From: Climacteris rufus
Lineage: Eukaryota > Chordata > Aves > Passeriformes > Climacteridae
Direction of reading: 5' to 3'
NCBI GenBank assembly: GCA_013398175.1
Contig: VZRZ01006449.1
Span: forward strand, 121,700 to 185,699
DNA length: 64,000 nt
Below, piece after piece: positions 47,609-59,100 of this stretch. Made by a program: the position numbers and the translations under genes. The first letter of the stretch is position 1; each line of letters starts with the position of its first letter. Below the pieces are notes generated by a model. The model searched no databases, was not told the origin of the DNA, and was given only the letters and a program-made list of their open reading frames with translations.

Positions 47609-50243
47609 AGTAAGATAAATATAGGCTTTATTCTTTCACAGAACACATTTAACACTTGAGTGTTTCAGTTGCAGAAATTATTAATTGAACTCCCATCCCA
47701 TGCTTTGATTTAGTTAAGAGCATTAGGAAGCTCTGTATTTGTGATCTGGAATTATATTGACAGTCTTCTTGCCCTGATTCTGTTTAGCTCACTGGTGTAA
47801 TTCCACTGCTTCTTTAGAGATATTTGCAATTTACTCCACCTGAAAAAAGAAGAACACCAGGACTATTTTTAATAAACCAACACTCCAAATTTATTTTGGA
47901 ATTGCTACAAATAGTTTTCCTAAAACAGAAGCATCATTTGTTGTGGTAAAAACACCTTTATGCTCTAAATTAGAATTCCTGACTGTATTTTTTTGTGTTC
48001 ACGTAGAGATCTGAGCATTTCCTGCTACCAGTGAAAAACACTTACATAGGAGGATAACATTTAGATGCAAAGAACATCAGCTGCACGTTCCCCCAAGAGC
48101 TAAGCCATAAACAAACAAATAACACACCAAAGTATTTTCAGAAAATATTTTGCTTTACATTCTACTGCTTTCAACCATTTGAATTGCTACAGACAACAAT
48201 AGTGCAGTTGTTATATTTCACAATATCAAGACAGCATTTATGCATGTGTTTGTGAGATTTACACTTGTGTGAAGCCAGACTCATCCCAGAGTGTTGGTAG
48301 AAACAACTGCCTTTATAAATCCAAGTGCAGGTTAAGTAACTGTCATCCCTCAGTGCTGTAAATAGCACTGCTGGCATCCAACGGGAGACAGAAAACCTCC
48401 ACTTTGGAAGGATAAACTTCTAAATTGAATAGAAAATGAGCCAAATGATCTGCACTGCAGAAGGTTAAGTTTATACAACATTCTTACTGGAAAAATATCA
48501 ATTCTGGACATTATGTACAGCTTCATAAATAAGGCTTTGGATCAGTATTTCCTTGAGAATATACTTGAGAACATATGTTTTGTTTGGAGTCAACAATTTA
48601 GGCACCTTTTCCCTCTTTCAGGCAGTCAGGAGTAACATCAGCTTTTGGTTTGAGTAGATGGGAGTTTGGTCTCTGTGGCACCAAGACCAAGCCAACCCTG
48701 AGCATCAGTAAAGTCCAAGACACAAGCAAGCAAACAGTTTCCAAAGGGTTTGGGAGCTTGTATTCCCTGCCACACTATCCAGCTCATAAAGTTTTTTGTT
48801 TGGCTCTGGGTAGGGGGCAGAAGGAGGTCGTGGCAGCTCACAGCACTGCCAGAACTCTCTGCCTGACTGTGCCTTGCTTTTTCAAGGGAGAACTAAGGTA
48901 AATAGGAATACTCCCTTTAGATTTTGAATCATTTATCATGGTATAAGTTTGTCTATATGCCTCTCCATTGCCCAGTACTACAGATCAATTTGTAGTTCTG
49001 AAGCAGAATTTGTAAAAATAGGAATAAAAGCCATTGCAGAGACTTTGAGACTGTGAGCTGTAATACATAATGCTGAAGAATTTTAGCAGTTTGTATTTCC
49101 CCTGTGATTCATCTGGCAGTATCCATCAACACTGAATCTATGAATCCTCTGCTATGTTTTATTTTCTCCAACAGATCTTTATGCTGATTCATTCTTCATA
49201 AACTGTATTTACATGTGTTGATTTATGCACTAAAACATTTCCACAGATTCAAATTTCTTCCTTATCTGTAGAAGAAACATGCTTCCATCCTATTTGTGTT
49301 TAGTCAGGACAAAGAGAGAAGGAAGAAGAACACGACTTTCACGTTGATTTTGAAGCAGTAACAGGTATAGCCAAATCCCTAAAGCCCAGCCCCAGCAAGA
49401 GCTTCAGAGACTCTTGAGTTTCATTTCCTTAGAATCCAGAATCACTTGGTTTTGTTCCTGTATGATAAAACTACAGGGACAGGACCATAATATCAATTGG
49501 CTCTTAAGGTTAGGCAAAAAGACTGTAAATAAACTTCTCTGTTTCTCTTTCTCATAACTCTTCTTATTTTGTCAAAAACCTCTTTTTCAGGGCAGTTTTC
49601 TCCATTTTAAAGGTTACCTACTTTAGCTATAGGTAAGATGCTTGCTTCTCTGGAAGTGTTCTGGGAAACAGATTGAAGGTAAACAGTGCATTGTGGAAAA
49701 GAAACAGGAAATAGTATTTTATCTCATACACAGAGTTTAAATCCATAGCTTTTCCTCACATTGAATTTCAGACAACGTTGGCTTTCATAACAGTCGCAAA
49801 TAAAATGAAAAAAATGCAAGAATCTTCCAGTCAGAGGGATTTTTTGGATTTCATTTGTCTTCTGCCAGTCTGAACAAATGCACCATTTTATCAGACCTGT
49901 TACCTGTTCAGATAATAAATTATTCCTACGGGCAGATGTGAACTGGGAGAAAGGGATGCTTTCAGCTTGCCAAACTCTCTATTGCACTGTAGGATTGCAT
50001 TAGTCTGAGCAATCTACATACAAGATGTTGGAAACTCTCTTGATTCTGTCAAGAAGAGAAGGAACAGTTTTCCAGCCCCTCTAGGAAGTATAACAAACCA
50101 TGAAATCAATACTTCTTGCAGGGAAGAATAAATATATAAACCAGTGCCAATGGATTTTTGTAATTATTTGGATGGACAACTGCTTGAGACTCCAAAAATG
50201 CCACCATCTTACCTGCAGGCCGTAAATCTATTGTTATTATCAT
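47609..50243. other. Non-coding, no gene seen
   Basis: AT-rich unique-looking DNA without a recognisable exon or repeat. Confidence 0.55.
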
Positions 50244-50586
50244 TATCACAGGATACCAGAAAGGCTGGGGTTGGCAGGGCCCTCTGGAGATCTTCCAGTC
50301 CAAGTCCTGCTGAAGCAGGGTCACCAGAGCAGTTGCACAGGATCACACCCAGGCAGGCTTGGAATCTCTCCAAAGAAGGAGAATCCACATCCTCTCTGGG
50401 AAGCCTGTCCAGTGCTCTGCCACCCCCAAAGTGAAGAAGTTTTTCCTTATATTTGAATGGAATTCACTGTGTTTAATATTGTATCCATTGCCCTTTGTCC
50501 TGTCTCTGGGCACCACTGAGGAGTCTGGCTTCATCCCACTGACACTCATTCCCAAGATAATTGCATGCACTTATAAATATCTACAG
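50244..50586 (-). mobile_element. CR1 LINE, 5'-truncated 3' end
   Basis: It contains GGCCCTCTGGAGATCTTCCAGTCC-type terminus blocks, AAGCAGGGTCACCAGAGCAG, GGAGAATCCACATCCTCTC, CCTTTGTCCTGTCTCTGGG, and CTTATAAATATCTACAGG. All are antisense CR1 blocks in the right order. Confidence 0.9.
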
Positions 50587-53500
50587 GCCAAAAAACATCT
50601 AAGCAGTCAAACTTCAGAAATATTAAAAAGTTGTAAAATCTATTTCCTGCTTAGTCAGCCTGCAAAAAACACCTCCCAAGCATCCCAATCCTTTTCCATT
50701 TCAGATGTTGTTTTACTGGGAATTTGTCGCAGTAACGACACAAAAGGAAGAGCCAGAGGCACCTGTTACCAGGAGGAGAGAGAAGGAAGGAAGGAGGGCA
50801 AGACCCGCCTTCTTTATTTTTTATATCCATTTAGAAATCACTGTTCATTGGAGGAAATCAGTTCTTCCTCCCTCAATCACAGTGGTCAAAGGAAATGTCC
50901 ATCAAAGTTCTGTGTCCAGGAGAAAGGAATACGAGTGATAAGATACAGTAACAATAACATGGCCATGTTTACAGAGAAAAGTGTGAGAAACCAGCTACAA
51001 AAGAACGACAACATCCAGAACTGCAAAAATCAGGGCAACAGGAATTCTCCCTTTCCTCTCTGCTCCCTGACACTATTATCATATGCAAAGCTAATGGATC
51101 ATTTGCTTGGAATTTAATCCTTGTGTGAATAGCCTGTGCAAACTGGTGAGATCTTACAAACCAGTTCAGCAGTTCCTCACTGTTAGATGGTTCATCCAAA
51201 CACGTTTCAGTCCCAAAGTGTTTGCACTCCTCTGGTGCTTGCTGCTCAACCCTTGTGTACCTTGCAAGGTGCTCCTGGTGAGTGCATTTCCACACTGCTC
51301 TGATGCCTGGTGGCTGAGCTGCTTCAGAGGCAGGAGATAAATAAGGTTAAGTCCTTAAGAGCTACTGGGTTTGTGCAAACAGCTCTGCATGAATAGAGGT
51401 CCAGCTAACCATGAGGATGGTGAGCTCCTGCGCGAACGTTCACAAAGGCGTTTGGAAGCCAATCACAAACTATGGGTAAAAGGCAAACAGAGCCACAGGA
51501 CAAGATACAAGAAATAATTCCCTCTTGGATTCCATCAGAGGAGGGATTTTTCAGTACACATGTTATAGAGGCTGAATGTCAATCAGACATGGACACAAGG
51601 AAAGCCACCTTCCTTCCTCTTGTGTCCCTTTGATGTTCATGACAGGTGAGGAGTTTGAAATCATTGATGTCACAGTAGCTGACACAGTAATCTCACTGTG
51701 AGTAGTCATAAAAAAGAAATATATCTGAGTACATTCTAGGTATAGAGTATGTACTTTTTATTAAAATTCATTAATATATTTCCACATATTTCATACGCAT
51801 AATGCAAGAAGATAGTGAAGCTGATACTCATGAATTCTAGTTCTGGAAGCAGAATTTCAAGTGCTAGGAAGCTGATAATGTGAAAAAGGCATAGAAAGGA
51901 AAAAAAGGCTAGCATGTTTCAAAGCAATAGTATACTAAAATAAAAAGAAATCCTAATGGTAGTGCTTATTCATTGTAAGGTAAAAAGCAGTAATATGGAA
52001 AATATACATATGTTCAGTAAACCTCTCCCTTTCGACATTGGGAAAATGCCAGACAATTATGAACATACAGTTAATGAAGAAATACTTTCCATTTCATCAA
52101 GGGGAAATATGTTTAAAACGAGCTTGTTGTAGCTTGAATGTTTTTGTTTCTGATCATCATGTGTAGATAATTGAAAATATTAAGGGACATAGATGAGATG
52201 TGTCCTGTACTATCAAGCCCTGCTTCTTTTCCTCAGGGGAGGTTGTTCTGGTTACTTTGCTCATGTTGCAGTGTTTTTCCCTATTATCCTTTTTCTACAC
52301 AGAGGCAGATATTTTTAGGAGAGACAGGATATAACTAATTCCCTTCTTTTCCACCATGGATAGAAAAATCGACCATAACAAGCATTTAGTAAAGATTGTG
52401 GCAGATTATCCATCATTTAACTGATTTTAATAAACATTGAAATTTATATGACCTGTGCTGGTGAGGAGAACCTTCTCACTTGACAATCTGTGAATAACAC
52501 AGCCTTGACTATTACCTGATTCTGGGTCTGCCCACATCTGGGTGAATCCTCTCTTTAAAAGCAAATATTTTTTTTTGGTAACAAATATTTTCTGTACTTC
52601 CTGTTTTGGAATTCCTGGGAGGTAGAAGTTTAATATAAAATGAAACCAACTTTTATTTCATCTTGGCCTTATTCAAGCCATGGCCTCAGGCATTAGAATT
52701 CCTCAGTCTTTTAAAGAATGTTAGAGGAGAAAAACACTATATATTCTCTCAATGAGCTGTTCTGCCATCAGCAGAACTTGCAGCTGCACAGGGAAACACG
52801 GGATTCAGAACCCTACTGTCATTCCAGCCCACTCAAAGCAGTCATGTTTTCACCATCCAGGAGTGAAGGTATCTGATTTAGAAGACTTTAAGAGAAAGGA
52901 ACACAGAAGAGTTCTTTTGTATTAGAAATGACATGAAGTTCGTTTTCCAAGCGTGTTCTCCACAACATGCCACAATATTATTCAATAATATTTTACTTAA
53001 TAATGTTGTAGTAATAATATTGATTTACAAAACACATAAGCTACTTAAAATGAGGCCTGACATTGTTAATTTTGGCTGGGCTCTGTATTGTTTGTGGTTG
53101 ACCTTAGGAGGGACTTTTGTAGTTAAGAAGAATCCATCAAACTCACAGTAAATCTCTTTGTAGGCTGATTCAATCACCTGCAATAGAAATGATTATATTC
53201 CCCTTTTAAATCTCCTCACACTACAATTTTAAGGTCCAATGGCATGTTTTAAATTTCCCTCATCTAGACGTTTTGCAGAGAGTTTTCCCTATATCTCCCC
53301 ATACCATAGGATTTAAAATGTATTGAAATGAATGCAGTGGTAGAAGCAAGTGTATAATTAATGTATGTTAGGAATAAAAGCTATGGCTTGAAAAACAAAA
53401 GTCATTGGCAACCCTTGTTAGCCTCTGCCTCTGCCCTAGGATTTCTTGCAATTTAAGCTTCTTTCAAGATAAAAACTTGTCCACAACTTTTGTGATACTT

Positions 53501-56500
53501 CCCTAACAGGTCTTTCCTGTCAGAGTGTTAATTGTTTCCTGAGATTAAACATCACTCTCAGTGTCATTAATAAAAGAAATAGTGTTGAAATGACAACTGT
53601 GTTTTGAGCTGTGCTGGTTTTTGTCCCACACTGGCTGACTGACCGGTCATTCTTCCCCGGAGCATTCCCAGCAGAACCGCTGGCAGGAGACGGGCTGTGG
53701 TCCAGCTGGTCAGAGTCAGCACTGCCGGGCTCCTGTGGCCCTGCCAGCCAACCAGCCAGGGATCAGATTTGGGACAGGACAGGCAGATCCATGGTCCTGG
53801 TATGCAGGAAGATGGACAGAATGCTGCCCATGGCCTCTGGCACTACTTATGCTAATAACATGATTCCATTATAGGCTTCATCCTAGGAGCCAGACTGACT
53901 GATTTCCTCTCTTGTGCAAGCCTGGGAACTCTGAGCCATCATCCTTCTCCACAACAGGCTTTGCCTGGAGCATAAAGAGCCCCATCCAGTGGATAACATA
54001 TTGTTCAGGCTGGAAATAGACGGGCAGCACTGGCGGTGCCACCTGCTACTCGCTCCTTGGGAGCACCGCGGCAGCTGCTGGGCTTGGCTCTTACTGGGCA
54101 GAAGAAGAGGAAGAGTAGGCAAGAACGAGCTGCTCATACCTCTTGTGTTTGTTCTCAGTGGAAAATTGGCTTTCTTGACCAGCAGCCAGCATCAATGCCA
54201 CGCTGTTCTGTGGGAGGTGTGCTCCTGATGAATGGGACTCGGTGACTTTGGAAGGCAGTATTTTCTCTGCCCAGAATATCATTAACTCCATCAGGCCTGC
54301 TGGTCTGCCTTTGGCAAAAGGCAGGATCATGAATTTCCAGAAGGGAATAATGCACACTGGGCACAAAAAAATTGTTTGGGACTGGAGAGTTTGTGTTAGA
54401 GAGACTACCAGACAAACAGGTGAAGAAAGGAGTGACAAGAGAGGGGAAAAACAAAGAGTACTTGCACTGCTTGCAAGGGGAAATTAAGAGTAAAAAGGGA
54501 AATTGTATGGATAGGAATATAGACAGACATAGTTATGTGTCATATAAAAGGAAGACAAAGTTATGATTTTACTTAGAGTGACATTGCTAAAAAGACAAAT
54601 TAATTCTAATTTTAGGAGTTACTAGTGACCCAGAAAGCATTTGTGAAAACCTCCTCACACAATGTACTAGAAATAATGCAACACAACCCCTCACCCTGAA
54701 CTCCACCCCAGCTTACCCTGCTCCTACACTTTACTCTCATAAACCCAGTTCCTTCTGAAGTCTGAAATATTTCCACAGCTCCGCTCATCACTTCTTGCTT
54801 GTCCACAGCCAGGTATCCCTGCTCCTGCAGACAGGCAGACACTTTTGGTGTCCTTCATCCCTCTTATCTTCAGAGATGAACTTTCTTCTTGTCTCTCCCA
54901 GAGGGGTGAGGTCTTCATCTCTCCATATTCCAAAATGCTTCATTTAAGAAAGACCTCATTAAAATAGAAAAGCTGTTTTCTAAAATGTCTAAAAGCTTCA
55001 GCTCAGTCTGTGGCAGAATTATAAAACTGTCATCTTTTTAAAAAGGTTCCATCTTCCAAATTCTACTCCCCCGGTTTCCTTAACAGTGAATTTCAAAGGA
55101 TGATTACTTGCTGCACTAATAAATGTTTCCACTGATACATTCTGAACCAAAAAATAATGATAAAACTTTTACAAAAGCATTAGCCTACATCCTCTCTTAA
55201 CATAAAACAAAAAACCCCACCAACTTTCTGTAGCAAAAACTGTAGAAGGAACACAAACTTGTGTAAGCAAAGGAAGTTTCTATTAGTGCCAGAATAAGTA
55301 AGTAAAGGTTTGTAGTAGTCAGGGGAGCCCCAACTTGGAAATTCTTCTGAATTTGTTATGGATGAGGCCACAGTTTCCAATTTAACTCTTCCAAGAGAGG
55401 ATTTGCTGCTTGTGGAGTAGGGCTGTAAGATGTAATGTCTGAGCCCACTCTTCACAAGGAGACACAAAGGAAGGCAATGAGCTCAGCCCAAGGTTAAGAG
55501 GGGATTCAGACAAGAGCTGTAATTAGTTGCACAGAATGTATCAAATATTTAGAAAATTTTTCAATTGCCCAAGATTCATTAAGAGCTCTAGAAATTAGAA
55601 ATTGGAATTGGCAATGTTCAAACTGAAAATAAAATGCACTTTCTGTAGTCAAATGCCACAACAGATTGTTGAGGAATTCTGAGAAATCCTCAGCATTTAA
55701 GCCAGGATGAGATGTTTTTCTGGGAGACAGTTTCTGCTCAGCCCCAAAGGTGTGACGTGGGCAGCAAGAGGCATTTGGTGAGACTCCTCTGCCTGCAAAA
55801 GGGGGCAGGTGAGGGGATTAGGGTGGTCTTCTCTGTCCTCAAATACTGACAACTAAAATCACATCAAGGGTGGGGGCAAACTATCTTTTGTAAGAATTGC
55901 ATCTTTTCTGCTAATCTTGTGTTTGAACCTCAGCTCCAGCAAGTTAGGAAAAAAGGTTTCCTCAAGGTATAAATGCATATTTTGCATCATAAAGCTTATA
56001 TTATTTTCTTGATGTCAAAGCAAGTCTCTCTTGCTGGTCTGTTCAGGAACTACAATTAACCTGTATATTCTGATGTGTTCAAATGAACCACATGACCAGA
56101 AAGGAGAGAATTTAAACAATAAAATGGAAGCTTTTTTGTAGTTGATTTATTTTTGGGTGGTTTGTTTATTTTTCACTTGAAAACTACATTTAGTCTGCAG
56201 GGTAATTCACTGTTTTTAGTGTCTACATTAATGTGATCAATATGCCCAACAACTACTTTTTCCCTTTACAGACAAAAACTATTTGTGTGTAATTTTTCTA
56301 ATTTTTCTCTACTCATATACAGTAGTTCCATAAAAGCTGCAGAAAGATGTTACTGTGTTAATGGTTTCCTGAAAGGAAAAGAAAGTTGTGAGAGAAAACT
56401 TTAAGACCTGACAACCATATTGGAAAATCCCCTTTCAGACAGCAATTTCCAAATACGAATTTAGGCACTCTGGTGATATGTAGAGTCATTAAGAACTGTG

Positions 56501-57850
56501 GGGATCTGTTTAATCTCATGCTCTTGACTGGTAAATTGCATGAAATTTCAGTTACGTTACAGAAATCTCTTCCTACCACCATTGTTCACGTTTGTTTTTG
56601 ATTAAAAAATGGCATCTGCAAGGATGTGTCTGAAAGGAAAGGTAGTTTGGATCTGGAAGAAAATCAGGAGGACGCTGGAAAGCAGAAGGGCTGTACAGGA
56701 ATGTATTCATCTGGATTCTGCTAATCACTGTGGACTTAAAAGTGTTAAAAAATCCTAGTGTAGAGTATGTATTATGTAGCTTAGCCTGGTCCTTCAGCTG
56801 CTGGCAACCCTTTGTTTCAGCCATCCCTCCAATGTTACTTTGCTGCATCTTTGATTTCTGCTTCTGTGTTAATTTTGTACATGAATGTTGCTCTCCATTT
56901 CACTGGGATCTTCAGTAGGATCCTTCAAGCTCACTAATCTCTTTGCTTTTCTGCAGTCTTATCTGAGAGGAATTGGTAGGATAGACTCAGCTAATTGGTG
57001 GCTAAACTTGGACTTAACTGCCAGAGTTTGTAACCAAAACAGCTATTGCTGTACCTTGGAAAAGTAAAGGTACTGCCAAGGCTGTCCAGATTTTGAGGAC
57101 AATGAGTCCTTCTCACTAATAGTTCTATCTGGTATCTTAATTGGCAAGTAAATGAATAAAAGATGTGTTTATTGCTGTGTAATGAGCTTGTTTGTTTTCC
57201 CTGCTGTCATAATTTATTTTGGAGAGGGGAAGGAGACAAGTTTTTGAATTCACTTATATCCCTCCTACAACTGAAAAGTCATTGTTTTTTGGGAATCAGT
57301 CTTTCTGTCTGTGTATTTTCTCAAAATTTGGCCAGAAGTGCAAAAAACTGGAGTTATCACAGTAAGGTCAAATGTGGTGTGACAGTGTTTCTCCAAATTA
57401 TTCAAACTATCCAGTCCTGTACCTAAATGACTTACCATCAAAAGACAAAGAACATGGACTGTTTCTTGTTATGATTCTAAAATTTACATAATCCTTACAA
57501 AAATGCTTGTTGCATCTGGTCCAAATTTGGGGAAATAATAACTTTTGTTTCAGTTTCCAGCAAATCTGGTTGTTTTAGGGGTACACAGAGGCCACACAAA
57601 CCCAACAGGAACAGCAGCAACCTAAGTGGCTTTGTTATTATTTATTTCTTTCCCAACAATTATTTTGTTATGGAGTGCTGTCTCCACCTCTAATAAATCA
57701 CCCTGGTTGCCTGTGCTGTCTATAACACATGACAGAGCATCACTGTCAAGGCCTGGTGTAATTCCCAGCGAGTCGCCCCCAGGACTCAGCAGAGCAGAGT
57801 GGTTTGCAAATGAAGGACATTTGTCTGAATGACACATTTCTGAATGAGAA
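50587..57850. other. Intronic DNA upstream of the BRINP3 exon, no other exon seen
   Basis: About 7.3 kb that is mostly AT-rich. A GC-richer patch at 53.6-54.3 kb has several open frames, none of which I recognise. I found no match to the expected upstream BRINP3 exon, which encodes the segment ending in RYKIYR. Confidence 0.5.
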
Positions 57851-57866
57851 CTGCTTTGTTTTGCAG
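57851..57866 (+). promoter_or_regulatory. Splice acceptor of the BRINP3 exon
   Basis: A short T-rich pyrimidine tract ends in TTGCAG directly before the exon. Placing the boundary here leaves one base to complete a split arginine codon, which matches the expected R-E-F-G-R-W reading of BRINP proteins. Confidence 0.85.
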
Positions 57867-58057
57867 GGAGTTCGGCCGCTGGAAGGTAAACAATCTTGCC
57901 GTGGAAAGGAGAAATTTCCTGGGCTCCCCACTGCCACTCGCCCCTGAGTTCTTCCGCAACATCAGGCTACTGGGACGGCGCCCGACCCTCCAGCAGATCA
58001 CTGAGAACCTGATCAAGAAATATGGGACACATTTCCTGCTCTCAGCTACCTTGGGAG
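57867..58057 (+). CDS. BRINP3: Internal coding exon of BRINP3 (MACPF-domain neural protein)
   Basis: This is a single internal exon of 191 bases: one base completing a split codon, 63 full codons, and one base opening the next codon. The peptide runs from EFGRWKVNNLAVERR through LLGRRPTLQQI to KKYGTHFLLSATLG. The YGTHF block is the hallmark of the MACPF (membrane attack complex/perforin) fold, and the surrounding residues are typical of BRINP proteins. From memory of the family, NNLAVERRNFLGSPLPL fits BRINP3; BRINP1 diverges strongly here and BRINP2 at several positions. BRINPs are secreted or ER-resident neural glycoproteins induced by BMP and retinoic acid and linked to cell-cycle suppression; this exon would cover roughly residues 80-144 near the start of the MACPF domain. 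Splice signals are visible: a pyrimidine-rich tract ending TTTTGCAG before the exon, and GAG|GTAGGG after it. The frame is intact with no stop. No other BRINP3 exon was found in the window. The paralogue assignment is slightly less certain than the family. Confidence 0.93.
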
Positions 58058-58063
58058 GTAGGG
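58055..58063 (+). promoter_or_regulatory. Splice donor of the BRINP3 exon
   Basis: The exon ends GGAG and the intron begins GTAGGG. The GT and the +5 G are kept, but +4 and +6 depart from the GTRAGT consensus, so this is a usable but not strong donor. The next glycine codon is split after its first base, as expected from the family's LGGEE sequence. LTR-like sequence starts within a few tens of bases. Confidence 0.8.
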
Positions 58064-58068
58064 TTAGT

Positions 58069-58677
58069 CTTTGGGGATATTGGGAACGAGCTTGGTGTTC
58101 CCACCGATACCGCGGGAAAAACAAAAACTCTCCAAGAACATATTTTGGTGTTAGAGAATCAGGCATTGCTTTATTCTGGCCAGGATGTTGCTCTGGCCAG
58201 GATGTGTGATAGAAATCATTCAATCTGCCCATTGCCGGGGTTGTGCAGGGAAAATCATTCCATCACACATGACATTTACTAGATTTTCCACAAACTTTAT
58301 ACAGAAACCCATAGAGATGAACTGTCTCAGAGTTCATTGGTCCCGAGCTGAGCAACCCCCAATATTCCGTTTTTCATTGGATCTGAATTTCCTCGCCTCC
58401 GGTGCTAATTAGGTTCTCCTTCCTCGATTCCCTTATCAGTCCATTCCGGGCCAGGTGTCACCAGCCATGCCAGGGGTAGATGTTTGTTGATGTTCACTGA
58501 TGTTCTGTTGGTGGTTGTTGTCTCTCTGGGTCTCTTTTGGGCTGCTCCTTGTCCATTGAGATGTTCAGCTCATCAGCTGAAACAGAATCTTTTGAAGAGA
58601 AACCCCAATTCCCCTCCCCTGGGCAGACCTGACTAAAGTTAGTTTAAAAAATTTTTAAAGTTTTATCATTTGCAACA
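58069..58677 (-). mobile_element. Endogenous retrovirus LTR, antisense to BRINP3
   Basis: Read on the minus strand, the segment has the order of an LTR. It starts TGTTGCAAATGATAAAAC, has a TATAAAG box (plus-strand 58295-58301), then an AATAAAG polyadenylation signal about 125 bases downstream (58169-58175), followed by a U5-like stretch with a T/G-rich part. A 13-bp direct repeat (CTGGCCAGGATGT at 58176-58188 and 58193-58205) lies at the polyadenylation signal. The TG end at 58677 is clear. The CA end near the exon is not, and no convincing target-site duplication was found, so the left boundary is approximate. This could be a solo LTR, or the 3' LTR of an element whose remains extend to the right. 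Confidence 0.68.
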
Positions 58678-59100
58678 GTGTGAGTGGACTAAAAGAGTGG
58701 GCCACAAGGGGTTTGTCTGTAGAACAGGGATGATCCTCCTCCACAGAGCTGCGATGGGCGACTCTCTCTGTGTGGAGGTTTTGCACAAAAGTCTTGTGGT
58801 TCCTTCTTCTGTTTATTGGTGCTGTGTAAATTGTCTTGTGCACAAAAATAGAAGAAATCCAGTAGCTGAGGTTGAGGTGCTTTACCTGAGCTGCTGCTGT
58901 GCTGCTCCTGCACTTTTGGGGATGTTTCTCTGCTCTGTGAGGTCCCTAAGGAGAGGGACATTTTCTTCTGTAAGAGCCTCTTGTAACAATTTGGCAATAA
59001 CAGATTGCAGAAGTATCTGGGTCCATTGCAGTCCTGCAGAAATGAAGCCAGAAAACCAGGAACAAGTATTTCCAACAAATCTTTTAATTTATGAGACTTT
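58678..59100 (-). other. Possible ERV-internal or unidentified sequence beside the LTR
   Basis: This block lies upstream of the LTR in the LTR's own orientation. On the minus strand it holds an ATG-less open segment (about 58882-59090) that reads like protein, with stretches such as VIAKLLQEALTEENVPLL. It is flanked by a TTCTGCAG acceptor-like site and a CAG|GTAAAG donor-like site. I recognise no family. No polypurine tract is evident next to the LTR, so membership of the same provirus is uncertain. Confidence 0.3.

Noticed and set aside
50359..51117. 252-codon open frame on the plus strand
   Set aside because: Its first part runs through an antisense CR1 copy and the remainder has no recognisable domain or splice context, so chance is more likely.
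58063..58643. GTTAGT at 58063-58068 and 58638-58643 as a target-site duplication of the LTR
   Set aside because: The sequence between them would not start with TG and end with CA, and it would cut off the TGTTGCAAATG start, so the match is probably coincidental.
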